Source of the DNA: Glandiceps talaboti
Taxonomy: Eukaryota > Hemichordata > Enteropneusta > Spengelidae
Assembly: GCF_964340395.1 (NCBI RefSeq)
Contig: NC_135552.1
Coordinates: forward strand, 12,895,194-12,959,193
Reading direction: 5' to 3'
DNA: 64,000 nt
Below are positions 38,265 through 49,639 of the stretch, piece after piece; positions within the stretch are counted from its first letter, which is position 1, and every line of letters begins with the position of its first letter. The notes under the pieces were generated by a model. The model was not told the origin of the DNA, made no database searches, and saw nothing but the letters and a program-made list of their open reading frames with translations. Made by a program: the position numbers and the translations under genes.

Positions 38265-38605
38265 TACATTGTGTACATTTCCTACTGAGGTCCAGTAAAC
38301 ACTAAATTGTGGACTCCAGTAATCACAGTGAAATGAACAATATTGTGTTCACTGGAACACTGTCATCACAGTGAAATGTACACAATCAGTACACAATATT
38401 GTGTTCACTGGAACCCTGTACTGACAGTGAAATGTACACAGTACAGTGTTCTCTGGATCACAGTGAAATGTACACAATATTGTGTTCACTGGAACCCTGT
38501 AATCAAAGTGAAATGTAGACAATCAGTACACAATATTGTGTTCGATGGAACCCTGTAATCACAGTGAAATGTACACAGTACAGTGTTCTCTGGACCCCAG
38601 TACAA
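38265..38605 (+). repeat. Minisatellite after the CCDC47 3' end
   Basis: Imperfect alternating units containing cacagtgaaatgtacacaat, cagtacacaatattgtgttc and actggaaccctgtaatca. The palindromic acacaatattgtgt recurs in several units. Confidence 0.85.
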
Positions 38606-38758
38606 ACGTTGCTTCTTGAAAACTCTGTAGCAATACAGATACAGATTCAATAACCAGTGTTCTCCCTCGACAAATAATTTGTAATTTCTTAGCACGCTTG
38701 ATAAAATGAAATCATACTTCAAATCGTCCTTTGAACTTTGCACTGGTGGGAAACATAC

Positions 38759-39060
38759 CTGCTCTTGTTTATCACACACCTTTGAATGACGCATACATCT
38801 TTCTGCATGGTTTCCAATTTTCTCCAAACCATTTGTGTTGATATCAAATGCAAACTTTATGGGGAACTGATCTCCGTTTCAGCTTTCTTCATTTTTGGGC
38901 ATTGTTATCCCAAAGGTATCCTTTTTGAAGTACTGTAGCTCAAAATGGTCACTAATAGACATGCGAAAGTGTGTTGACGACTGTTTTGTTCAGCCTCATG
39001 GCAGAAAGCCATTTACTAAGTAAAGATTTGTTCTGACGAGGTAAATGATGGAAACTTACT
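38759..39060 (-). pseudogene. Possible broken or decayed exons of an unrecognised minus-strand gene
   Basis: On the minus strand 38980-38759 is a 74-codon stretch between an acceptor (ctgaacaaaacag) and a donor (CAG/gtatgt). It reads DHFELQYFKKDTFGITMPK then NEES, a TGA at 38881-38879, and continues in the same frame with NGDQFPIKFAFDINTNGLEK and IGNHAERCMRHSKVCDKQEQ. An upstream piece ends RKHQAFKGPEE/gtaagt at 39060 and is in phase. I do not recognise the family. The single internal stop suggests a pseudogene; TGA recoding is possible but unsupported. Convergent with CCDC47. Confidence 0.35.
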
Positions 39061-39489
39061 TCCTCTGGCCCTTTAAAAGCTTGATGCTTCCTGTTGGTGC
39101 GATTAGCTCAGTCAAACACCATACAAAATCCCATCGTTTATGCCTCCTGACGTTAGAGAAGACACAGAGAAGATGGATTTAACATGCGAAGTGCCTGGAT
39201 GTAGGGAAACTTCCTGCCCACCAAACTTTCCAACTTCAGGTTGTAACAGCCAAGATGTCGCCAACCAAAATCAAGGAATGTAAAACCAGCATTGTATTCA
39301 TACATACACATACAAAATTGAATGAAAAGGTGTATGGTATGTTTGTTCTAACAACACTAGTAACTCGTATATAAAATATTGTTTATAAATTCAGCATTCC
39401 TGTACAGCTACAAATCATCCCGTGTTTAGCAACATGGTGCATCCCTCCTGGCTGTAGAATTTGTTTTCTCTGTGAATGGTATGGCACTG

Positions 39490-39571
39490 TGCAATGTGGC
39501 TGTTATTCAAACATCATGAAATACCCACAGTGCAATGTGGCTGTTATTCAAACATCATGAAATACCCACAC
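39490..39571 (+). repeat. 41-bp perfect tandem duplication
   Basis: Two copies of tgcaatgtggctgttattca followed by aacatcatgaaatacccaca in the otherwise featureless spacer 39061-40176. Confidence 0.9.
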
Positions 39572-40984
39572 TTCTATACGGCTTGACCATCCTATCATCA
39601 ACTCACTGCAGCTATATGGGGATGGGGCATCAGATATGAGGAGATGGGGTGGTGGTATCAGCTAGATATGAGAGTATTGCTTATATGATGGGTTGGGGGT
39701 GTGTGACATGGGGTGGCGGGGTTAATGATATTTCATGATGTAAAGTTGCATATAGATGGGGATGCCAGCTACAAGAAGGGTTACAGGTGTTTGAGTTTCA
39801 GCTGTATATGGTAATAGGGGTGTTTGTAAAACCATACAATTCACAGAGGAAATATTTATTTGAAGTTATTACAAGTATTAAGCAGGGCAGTAAGATTGTA
39901 TTGAAACCTTGTCATATTTGGCTAAAAACCTATTTGTAGGTTTTTGTACTATAACTTTCCAAATAAATTAATTTTTAATAAATTCCAAGTCCGAAATGAA
40001 AAATAACTTTGTAGGCATTTTGCAGAAAAATTACTAATAGTAAATACAATTATAATGTTCAAACTCTGTACATAAATTGTCTTTTCATGTCAGCTGTCAT
40101 TGCACTATTTCAGCATGTATGTAGATTTCTTTCCACCTTCATTTATAGACCTGTTCACTTCTGACCAGCAGTTTAAAACCTCCACTCAAATTTGTCAAAA
40201 CACAAAATGTCACATTTTAGCAAAATGCTTCCAGCCCAGTAAGTTGCCTAAATCATCAACCTGCAAGCTGTCTATAGTTAGCATCTTGAATATTTAAGTT
40301 ATGAATTGTAATTACCGACCAGTAGTGTGCAGATTAGGGAGAACTCTGATGATGCAATTTTATGTATTTCAGGATTACAAATTACTTTACTGTGCTGTCA
40401 ATATGTCAAGGAAAATTCTCGTCCTTGTGTCATTTATGTCTGTGTTTTCTTACATCAAATGTAGCATTTCAGAATGTGACTGTATTTATAATGTACCTTA
40501 AAGCCCTGGTAGTTGTAACTTGAATGATGTTTTTCATCTTCTCATTGTTTTGTACTTCTTTATGGTTTTTGTGTACTCACTGAGACAAGTATGATCACCA
40601 AGTGGTCCAACATTTAACAAATTTGTAACAACAAAAGTAAACATGTCTATACTTTTTCATGACTCTTTACATATGGACATCAAGTCAGTGTACACCAGAC
40701 TATTAAAGATTAGCAACGCGATGATTCGATTGAACTGTTTCTAGAAACCATTTTTTTTTGTATTTTTCAATCACCAATAGTGAAAAGAAAAATAGCAAAA
40801 ACTTGCAGCTACCAAGATTTTAACTTTTTTAAAAATTGTTGTCATCATTTATTGCTACCATACCCATGTGTCTTCAGATTACAGCTGTTAATTCATTTTT
40901 TTCCTGTTCTTATGTCATGCAGATTTTTTTCCAGAAATGTAATAAAAGGACTTCTTACCCTTCAGTTAGTGTGTCTGTACTTTT

Positions 40985-41430
40985 TTGATTAGTCCCCTGA
41001 ACAGGGGAACGTTACAATCAGTTCCATGCATGTGTACCTCCTGTCTGTCCATTTTCAATCAAATCTAGCACAAAGGTAATAAAAGGACTTCTTACCATTC
41101 AGTTACTGTGTGTACTATTTTGACTAGTCCCCTGCATGGGGGAACAGTACAATAAGTTCCATGCATTTGTACCCCCGTCTGTCTGTAAGACATCATTTCT
41201 CAGACCTGCAGTATTCCATTTTCAATCAAACCTAACACAAAGGTGACATATTATAAAGGACATATGCACCTCACTTTTCTTTGCCTTGTTTACAAATTTG
41301 ACCAAAGTGCAACCATATTTGTGGTCATTAATATTCCCTGCTAACTCAAAAACAGCAAAACCTATAGATGTGAACTGTTCTGATTTAAATAAGCCTGTGT
41401 CCCCAACAAAGATGGACCTTCCTTTTATAG
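40985..41430 (+). repeat. Dispersed repeat, copy 2
   Basis: Starts with agtcccctgaacaggggaac and repeats that head a second time near 41126 (agtcccctgcatgggggaac). The body is shared with 15597-15860 and 52800-53260. No coding capacity. Confidence 0.6.
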
Positions 41431-42452
41431 CATGTCTCTAGAGGCCAAATTTGATGTGTAATTCTACACCCTGTACAAAAACTAAAGCGAATAGTTGTGG
41501 AATCTATATAGAGCAAAGCTGCATTGATTTTCATTATCTTGGTATGCATGTTTCAGAGAGACTGAAAACTGAGAAGAGCAAGTGAGTGGGGAGTGTGAGG
41601 CCATGTCATGCTATGAAAGTTGTATACGACTGTCTTGACTAGATTTGCAATGTATCTAGTTCTTTACAGCCAGCTATAAAGATAGATACATCAATTGTAA
41701 TGAAACATGAAATCTAAACAGTGATTGCTTACACACACAGGTTCATGAACACAAAAGCAGTAGTTCAGTTCATTTCACACGTTTCAGACGTTTTTCAAAC
41801 AAGACAACTACAATTCACTTTTCATGTCATGTGCTTTTAATGCCTGATTACATTCATTGTGTTAATGTGGCCACCACAGATTGTTAAACTCTCAAATAGT
41901 GATGCTGTAACATTTCAATGTTCACTTGACGTTGGCTTTGCAGGTTGTTTGTTGATACACACACAAGTAATTATTTCTAGATGCACTTAAAGTTTAAGGA
42001 AATTGGAATTTACACGAACATCAACACTATTTTTGTCTAAGTTGAAAAAAAAAACATAATTAAAAATAAAGAAGTTAATGTCAACTGATCGTCTGCTTCA
42101 AACGTTTGATGGTTTTGGTCAGACTGCCTTCGACTGGCGGTGACGAGTTGTTTGTACTTACATTGTACATCGTCATCCAAAACCAAGTATAGTCCCCAGA
42201 AATGAGTAAAGTGGTACTGGCGGCGTAGCAGCAGAGGGAAGTTAAAATATATACAGTTCTAAAAAAACAAAGGATTCTGCGTTAACTCGCGCAGTGTTAT
42301 TGACTGAACCTTTTGAATGTGTCCGAGTCTATACTCTCCGTGCTATGGTTAGGCAGATGTTCCATTACCTGATGGTGTCTGGAAAGAAAGACTTCTGTTG
42401 ACACGCTAGTCTAGAATGAGGTACCATGTAGCTGTGACTGTTTGCTCCCCTG

Positions 42453-42545
42453 GATTTTATAATAATAATTTATTTATAAAGCGTCAGTATCCACACACAA
42501 AAAAATGTGATCAAAGACGCTGTAAGCAATTCATACAATACAAAT
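42453..42545 (+). repeat. Dispersed repeat with ataataatttatttataaagcg head
   Basis: The pattern ataataatttatttataaag, cgtcagtatcc, ...gatcaaagacgctg is a short element with a terminal gcgtc/gacgc inverted motif. It recurs in the sister copy at 54845-54935. Class unknown. Confidence 0.45.
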
Positions 42546-42862
42546 ATCACTTAAAAAGCAGTTTTAAAAAGTAAAGTTTTAACTTTTAATTTTGACCTTG
42601 TTGGTTGGAGTAGCTGACTTGATACTTCGATGACATTGTTGACTGTGCGATACATCATCGTGACCTTGGCTTGAGCACGACATTTCGTATCGGAATATTT
42701 TCCCTTGATTATACACATATGTAAATGATGTATTTATAGTAAAAACAGTGGACAACACGAATAAAAATAAGTTTTGCTAGAATAAAAATAAGTTTTGCTA
42801 GAATGAAATACATCAAAAACACTTTATATTGAACGATAATATAATACAATGTAAGTACTTGT

Positions 42863-42865
<3 letters not shown>

Positions 42866-42897
<32 letters not shown>

Positions 42898-42899
42898 TA
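42866..42899 (+). repeat. (AATC)n microsatellite
   Basis: About seven AATC units; the sister copy at 55237-55268 is shorter by one or two units. Confidence 0.88.
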
Positions 42900-43149
42900 A
42901 TCGATCATTTATAAATTAACTTAAGATTATTTACAATTGCTATTCAATTTCTTGAAGTGAAAATGATTTGACATTTTTGTTGCATATCGTTCTTCATTAT
43001 ATCATTATTTTGTTATTATTATTATTATGTTAAAATCATAATCATTTCTTCACAACAGAAAACATTGTTAATACTTGAATTCAAATGAAAATTTTGCTGA
43101 CAACTTAATTTGTCCCACGTTATAAAAAGTAATATTTGCTTTGTAAATT

Positions 43150-46056
43150 TCAAATATTTGCAACTCTGTTAACTCTGTTGTCAGATCTCAAAGCAACTTT
43201 TAATTTCTCCCAGAAAAGTCTCTGACCGACCCGATTTTCAGTCCATTTGATATATTTCTGGGTTAGTAACATCTTTCGTAAAACTCTCGGCATGTCATTA
43301 TCAGGAATTTCACGTAACAACACAAGGAGGAGAAGATTTCTCTTCTCTCGAAATAAATGATCTTGAGCCATTCTCATCTCAAAATAACACCACTCACTTT
43401 GTGCAAAGCCAGGTGACAGAATCAACATAGTTTTGTGACTAGTCTCTATACTTTCAAGAATGTTGTCAAAAATATCAATACCCGGCATAAAATCACGTTC
43501 ATGTAAACAGAGATTGAAATTGGGTGGGTCAATATTTTCCAAATGAGGAACTAATTGCTGCATGATCCAATCTCTGTCATTTTCATTGTAACAAACAAAT
43601 GCATCATATCTGATATTCAATGGCAGTTCCTCATCATTAACTTGAAGTTGATAACCACCACGCTTAAGTTTGATGAGGAAACAACCATAGCGTATATACC
43701 AACGAAAATGTACACAAAGTCCAATACAAATTGCTGAAAAGGCAAAAATACAAGTAACAGGTACTGCAATCATAAATGATAGGTTACATTTCCATCCAAA
43801 GGTCAAAGTTAACACATTCTTTCCATTCAAATTACTTGCATCTACACATTTGATATAGGATGGTTGAACTTTAACCTTTCTGTCCGTTTTCATCCATCCT
43901 ACAAAGTCCTTCATTTTACACTCTGAGCAATCAAAATTATTGTTGTCAACAATTAAAGTCGTCAAATTGCGTAATGATTTGATAACGTTTGTATTTACTC
44001 CAGTGATATCAGTGTCCACAATAGTCAGATTTTCTAAATGTGAAAATGTTGGCAGCAAGTCATCCATGAATTTAACCGCCAGATCTTGTACAGCCGTGAA
44101 AGACAGCTCTTTTGCATTTGGGAATAATTTCAAGAAGTCAAAAAGATCAGATGGATTTGTAAAATAGACATCCTTAAGAGTTACTGATACTAAAGAAGGG
44201 AGGAGTGGCTTGCCTTGAATTGGGAAAAGACATTTGTTCTCAATACTTAGAGTTTGTAATCTTGAGATGTTAGGAAAAACTATTTCAAAATCTATACAAG
44301 TGTCTCTCAATAGACTGTCAATAGACAAGTGTTGAAGTGATGGAACATTAAAAGCTCGTCCCACAACATTGGCAGTCATTATTAATGTCGTCAGATTTTG
44401 AAGTCTTTTCAAGTTAACTCCTAGAGGACCCATTACATAAATATTATCAAAGTTTTTGATATTCAGCACTTCCAAAGAAATTAATTCAGAGAATATTTCA
44501 TAATCAAGTTTTATAAGATCATTGTGTGACAAATTTAATATTTTCAGTTTTCTCAGTGAAAAGAAAGCCTCAGAATGAATCGAAGTTATCCTGTTTTGAG
44601 ACATATCCATCTCTATTAGAGAGGTCATGTTTATAAAAGCATTAGATGGAACCTTGCCTATTAACCCATTGTGATAAAGGGACAAGTATTGTAAAGTGGT
44701 GAGATTTTGTAAGTTGTTCAACAGTTTTTCCATTCGATATGATTGCTTGAATGTATTCAGGCGTATTCGCAATGTTGTCAGAGATGTCAAATCACTGAAC
44801 ACTCCATGTGATACATCATCAAACTGGTTTCCGTATAACATCAAGGTTTCTAAATTTTGTAAGCCATTTAACATTCCCATTGGAAGTTTGAATTCATCAT
44901 TTCCTCTTAATTTCAAAGTTTTCAAGTATGGCATCCATTGGAAAACCCCAGCAGACAAGTCTGTTTCTTCAACGGAGATATTTTCTATCAACATTTCTTC
45001 TACCTGTGATGTTCTCAAACCTTTAAAAATGGTAGGTGTTATCTTCAATTCCGGTATTACTTGTCCCAGTCTCAGAGTTTTGACACCAGAATGTTCAAGA
45101 TCATACATTAACTTCTCCATACATTCACTGTTGATGTAATTACCAATCAGGTCTAATGTTACAGCTCTGACACCACCAAATGTACCATTAATTGGGCATT
45201 TCAATTCGTTTACTGATAAACTCAGCTCTTGCAGTGGGAAGTCCCTAAACATAATATTCTTTACAAAGTCATATGAATCACTTATTCTATTTCCAGCAAG
45301 AGAAAGTATTTTGAGTTTCGGAAAATCACTCAATTCAATTTTGCCACAATAACTGTTAAAGTATGCTTGCTTTAAAGATATTATTTCAATATTTCTCAAA
45401 GGTTTCAGGGGTTGACTTGGAAAACATACCAGTTTACTGACATCCATATTTAATTTTTGTAGTTTGTTCAGATCTTGAAATGTGTCGTCTGCTACTTCAG
45501 CTATCCTGTTCGCGTAAAGACGTAAATCTTGCAAGTTCTCAAGTCCTTGGAGGGATGAGGATGACAGCATCACAATTTTATTGAGACTTAAATCCAATAT
45601 CAGTAATTTCTTCAGGGGAGTGAACAAGTGGTCCGTAATGCTCGTGAGATTGTTTATGTGCATGTCCAGTATTTCTAGTTGAGTGACATCCTTGAAAGTG
45701 TAGTCCTCAATTAAGGAAATACTATTATGGGTGAGATTCAGTACTTTAAGTTGATGAAGACCTCGCAGAGAGTCAGACTGTAGAGTTTGTATCTCGTTCA
45801 GGTAAAGATTAAGTCGATGTAATTTTGTAAGACTTGTCAAACTGCCTGGTGATACAGAGGTGATTTTGTTCATAGCAATGTCAAGATCTGTTGCAAAGGA
45901 TGGTAAATTCCCAGGGATTCTATCCAATTTTCTCTGACTGCAGTCCACGTAAGACTGGTTGTACACCTTGCATGGTACATCTGAGATGACCACGCGAATA
46001 TCAGCAATCAGGAGTAAGATTCCCAGCTGGAGAACGGTATAGTATGTCATAAACAT
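43150..46056 (-). CDS. Toll-like receptor E
   Basis: 968 codons, no intron, starting [12 protein letters not shown] at 46056 (the frame upstream is open but has no ATG). Signal peptide, N-terminal cap, about 20 leucine-rich repeats, C-terminal cysteine cap, transmembrane about 759-781 ([15 protein letters not shown]), TIR with YDAFVCY (817-823), RDFMPG (854-859) and FW (948-949), all intact. The ectodomain is well diverged from A-D (for example LTHNSISLIEDYTFKDV), while the TIR is nearly the same. It lies outside CCDC47 and is the sister of TLR G in the 11.8-kb duplication. Confidence 0.95.
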   Translation of the reverse strand: MFMTYYTVLQLGILLLIADIRVVISDVPCKVYNQSYVDCSQRKLDRIPGNLPSFATDLDIAMNKITSVSPGSLTSLTKLHRLNLYLNEIQTLQSDSLRGLHQLKVLNLTHNSISLIEDYTFKDVTQLEILDMHINNLTSITDHLFTPLKKLLILDLSLNKIVMLSSSSLQGLENLQDLRLYANRIAEVADDTFQDLNKLQKLNMDVSKLVCFPSQPLKPLRNIEIISLKQAYFNSYCGKIELSDFPKLKILSLAGNRISDSYDFVKNIMFRDFPLQELSLSVNELKCPINGTFGGVRAVTLDLIGNYINSECMEKLMYDLEHSGVKTLRLGQVIPELKITPTIFKGLRTSQVEEMLIENISVEETDLSAGVFQWMPYLKTLKLRGNDEFKLPMGMLNGLQNLETLMLYGNQFDDVSHGVFSDLTSLTTLRIRLNTFKQSYRMEKLLNNLQNLTTLQYLSLYHNGLIGKVPSNAFINMTSLIEMDMSQNRITSIHSEAFFSLRKLKILNLSHNDLIKLDYEIFSELISLEVLNIKNFDNIYVMGPLGVNLKRLQNLTTLIMTANVVGRAFNVPSLQHLSIDSLLRDTCIDFEIVFPNISRLQTLSIENKCLFPIQGKPLLPSLVSVTLKDVYFTNPSDLFDFLKLFPNAKELSFTAVQDLAVKFMDDLLPTFSHLENLTIVDTDITGVNTNVIKSLRNLTTLIVDNNNFDCSECKMKDFVGWMKTDRKVKVQPSYIKCVDASNLNGKNVLTLTFGWKCNLSFMIAVPVTCIFAFSAICIGLCVHFRWYIRYGCFLIKLKRGGYQLQVNDEELPLNIRYDAFVCYNENDRDWIMQQLVPHLENIDPPNFNLCLHERDFMPGIDIFDNILESIETSHKTMLILSPGFAQSEWCYFEMRMAQDHLFREKRNLLLLVLLREIPDNDMPRVLRKMLLTQKYIKWTENRVGQRLFWEKLKVALRSDNRVNRVANI

Positions 46057-46155
46057 CTTGTCAAAATGTTTTTTTTTCAATGTAAGAAGAAATATCTCAG
46101 ATCAGGTAGTCACGGTGTCTAGTCAGCAACTAGGAGAACATGACACCAACCTGAC

Positions 46156-46174
46156 GCTATATATGTATATATGG
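46156..46174 (-). promoter_or_regulatory. Candidate TATA region of TLR E
   Basis: CCATATATACATATATAGC on the minus strand about 100 bp before the start codon; the same sequence precedes TLR G at 58522-58540, and a related ATATAGAGATAAAA precedes TLR D. Confidence 0.45.
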
Positions 46175-48600
46175 TGATTGCAGATTTATTAACGTAAGTG
46201 TTGTAATAATCTTTTGATCATGCATCGTTTGATCACACACTTCCTGTTTGTTCTTGTCGGTTGGTGTGATGTATGGTAATGTATGTAAATCTTAAATTAA
46301 ATATTCATTAGCTTCAAACGGTGAACGTTACACGATATGTATATGTGTATGTGAATATGTATGGACACCTATAACTAGTCTAGAGGCTAAGTGTGGCTTC
46401 AAATCTCACGATCTCTCTTCATTCACCCCGTCTAGTTCAGTAAAGAAATCATAAACCAAAATTTGCTCATTTAAATAAGTAAATATCCAATTGTTAGAAT
46501 AATGTAAACAATGTATAAGTGGAATCCTGAGCTGACAAATACACCACATTTCAACCCTCATTTGGAAGTTGAAATTTTATCTCATTATCTCAACACCTGT
46601 TTGAGCTACTGTGAGAAGTGATTTGAAGCCATTGATAGCCTCTGGACTAATGAAGTGTATGGATATACCAAAACAGAAAAGTTAGAGGAGCCCTTCTTGT
46701 AACAGATTTGCAAATAAAGAAGAACCCCAAAGCAGCAGTTGGAAGCAAAATGTATGAAGCTATTTATGCAAATAAAGTACTCAAATGTAGAAGTCGGAGA
46801 CTAAATATATGACACCAAATATGTAGATAAAGCAGAAACTAAATTTATGATATATATGCAACTGAAGTTTCAATAGAAAGAATTCAGGAATTAAATTTAA
46901 TCGTTTGTAAGTCATGTAAGTCGGAGTCGGCAATTGAATGTATCGCAAATACACGTAATATTAAGTTTCATTGATACTGTCAAAGTTACTTTCAGATCCC
47001 GATTTTATAGAGAAGCCAAAATAGGCAGCTAATTTAACAAAAATACAGTCAACTTTGTGATTGTGTACTTTCTAGAACGCTTATTAATTATGATCATTGC
47101 ATTCACCTGTCCCGATCCAGAGAACCAGATGCTCTGTGATAACTGAGGTCTTGGTAAACTCTAGTTTCACTAGGTATCACAGTGGAGTCAAGACTTCAGA
47201 ATATCAAATTTAAGAAAACGTAATTCCCTCGAGTTCTCACGAAGTCACAATCTATGCAACTATAAACCATCTATAAATACTACAACAATACATACACGTG
47301 TTTATATGTTCCTTGTATCTGTTTCATCGAACATAAATGCGACATAAAGACTGAATGACGCAATGTACTGTACAAACTGTACAGGAGTATACTTAGTAGG
47401 CATAAAGCAATTGATAAATACTGACATAAACCTCGTGTGGCGGACACTTGTGACTTTGACAAACTTTTATAACTTTTTAATTACCAATCTGAGTAAAGTC
47501 TGAAGTAGGAAAACGGTTTGATTCCATTTATCTTTTTTATTTATTTCCTTCCTATATTATTGTCCATTATATTTTATTTTATTGTTCTGGGTGTAATCAT
47601 CTCTATGAAATAAAATACAACTGACAGCATAAGGGGAAAATAAAGATTTAGATCAAGGAACCAAGCAGTATTCCTGTTTTAGTTCCGTATTAGACTGTAA
47701 GACATACGACTTGTTTGTTCAGTTTGAATTGTTTGCTCAGCTTGACAGGTCGTAAGTAGTTACATGCTAGCATGCTAGGCATTCTCGCAAACCAGAGTTA
47801 TTATTTCTTCCACTACATTTCGAACCTGTGGGAGGCTCGTTAAGAACGTTGCCGTAAAACAGGCTGTGGTTTGCGACGATGCGTGCTAGGCAGAACTTAA
47901 ATCAATTTGGGTATACACCAGGCAGTCGAGGGAGAATAATATATACTGCTTCAAAGTTTTGAAATTTGAATTTCCTGACACTTTTCTTACATACCAGCAG
48001 ACGAGAACATGATTGCGTGAAACCAGCAACACTGTTTACATAAGTGACGTCATAAAGTCCCCCTTTCCTCTCGATTTATGTAATCATGAAAAAATTAAGC
48101 GATTAATTCTGATTACTCTTTTCCCGTTGTTCTTCCAGGTAGGTGGAGGCATATTGTACTGTCCGTAACCTCAAATTAAAAATTATTTAAAATCAATTGT
48201 TGAATTGTATATTGTCAGTAATATGCATATTTAAATATATATAATATATCTAAAGAATATAGATATTTTTAACACAATGTAATTGCTAAAACTTTAATAA
48301 TAAGACCTTAAAATTTGACTATAATATACATTTTTGTACTTTGAAAAAGCCCTTAGGGCCGATATTAAAGACCTTAAAATTACATGTATGCAGGGACAGA
48401 ACACGTTTTTGCTAATTTGGTGCGGAGTATATATTTGCATAAACTAATCTAGTATTGGTTTTACTGGTGATACATGCCCTAAACCTTATTGAATATATGT
48501 CTTACGGTATGCCTTCCACATGACAAAGGTTGGGTTGACCTCTGAGCTAAACATATGACATGTCATGATATGAATGAAGAGCATTTCAAAAGTTAAATAT
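46175..48600. other. Spacer upstream of TLR E; no gene seen
   Basis: AT-rich spacer. 46911-47008 holds a block ending actttcagatccc that recurs upstream of B, C and G. Around 47770-47895 there is a weak inverted pair built on gctaggc...gcaaacca. Otherwise I see no coding exon. Confidence 0.5.
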
Positions 48601-48666
48601 TTATCCAAAGACATCGTCATAAACCACATCCTTTTTTACGGCACCGTCAGCGCAAAACAATATGCT
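48601..48666 (-). CDS. Possible second module of a small secreted-type gene
   Basis: After an acceptor-like gcaaaccag, the frame SILFCADGAVKKDVVYDDVF then G ends at a TAA. It repeats the CxxDGAVKKxVVYD pattern of the 48872-49060 frame. In the sister copy (60976-61040) one base is missing and the frame shifts. Coding status is doubtful. Confidence 0.25.
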   Translation of the reverse strand, partial: SILFCADGAVKKDVVYDDVFG

Positions 48667-48871
48667 CTGGTTTGCAAGAATGATCCAAAGGTGGATTGAT
48701 TCAAAAAGGAATGTCTGAGATGTGTATTGGTAGAGACGCAGACGGTGATAAAAGTAAGTTCTTCAAATGAATGTTTGCACATATACTTGTACCATTGGAG
48801 TCAAGCTCTATGAATAAAATGACGTATGAGGGGAAAAATGCACATAATTCTACATACAGTATTATATCAAC

Positions 48872-49060
48872 CTATATAAATGTAAGAGTTCTGACAGTGA
48901 TTACTGACTCTTTGTCATGGCTGAGTGGGAAGTCAACGTCGTAAACCACACACCTCTTTACGGCACCGTCCAGAACGTACCCGCAAGAGGCATATTTTGT
49001 TGCTTCAGCAGAAATATTTGCTGAGATGAATTGTGACATTGTGAGAAGTGCGTACAGCAT
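48872..49060 (-). CDS. Possible small secreted protein, 62 residues
   Basis: From ATG at 49060 the frame starts with a good signal-peptide-like segment, MLYALLTMSQFISANISA. It continues EATKYASCGYVLDGAVKRCV, VYDVDFPLSHDKES and stops at 48872-48874. The block CGYVLDGAVKRCVVYD recurs in shorter form at 48601-48666 on the same strand. I do not recognise the family. The sister copy (61252-61444) has a 4-base insertion that breaks the frame, which argues either for loss in that copy or against coding in both. Confidence 0.3.
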   Translation of the reverse strand: MLYALLTMSQFISANISAEATKYASCGYVLDGAVKRCVVYDVDFPLSHDKESVITVRTLTFI

Positions 49061-49242
49061 AAATATAAGGAACACTTGTACTTAGATATAAGAAAAAAGA
49101 CTAAAAATACACACAAATTCCAATACTCTGAAACCATGAGATGTTAAAATATTTGAAAAAATTATTTTATTGTTGAAACCATCATACCCGCGTTTGCGTT
49201 GTGGGTTTTCAGTTAATGTTCGATATCATATCACTACTTCAA

Positions 49243-49473
49243 TCTGATTAAAATCCGATGTAGATGTCGGCTAATCGTGCATTGCTATCTTACCATCGTT
49301 ATTTAGCTTGAATTGACCTTCGTAGTACATGTTTACATTTATTAGCCTGATCGCCTCCTCTACGATCAGGCTAAAAAATGTAAACATGTACTACGAAGGT
49401 CAATTCAAGCTAAATAACGATGGTAAGATAGCAATGCACGATTAGCCGACATCTACATCGGATTTTAATCAGA
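49243..49473. repeat. Large palindrome, about 110-bp arms, 9-bp loop
   Basis: Left arm from tctgattaaaatccgatgta to gtttacatttattagcctga; the right arm is its near-perfect inverse ending ggattttaatcaga. No coding capacity and no clear target duplication. The sister copy at 61628-61831 lacks the tip and part of the left arm. Confidence 0.88.
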
Positions 49474-49639
49474 CTGATCACTACTTGTAAGTCATGAGAC
49501 TTGATTAGTTTTGCATACAATGCAAACTGAGTATCAAGACTAGTTTCAGATCCACCATAATTCACTGATATGCTCATGTGGTCAAACAAAATGCAATGGG
49601 TTTGTTTATACACGCAATGATTTTGTGTGTGGAGAGAGA

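Noticed and set aside
46057-46080. N-terminal extension MKKKHFDK for TLR E (and 58423-58446 for G)
   Set aside because: The first codon is TTG; the true start is the ATG at 46056 (58422), matching all paralogues.
47770-47895. Possible MITE with gctaggc/gcaaacca inverted ends
   Set aside because: The arms match only loosely and I see no target duplication.
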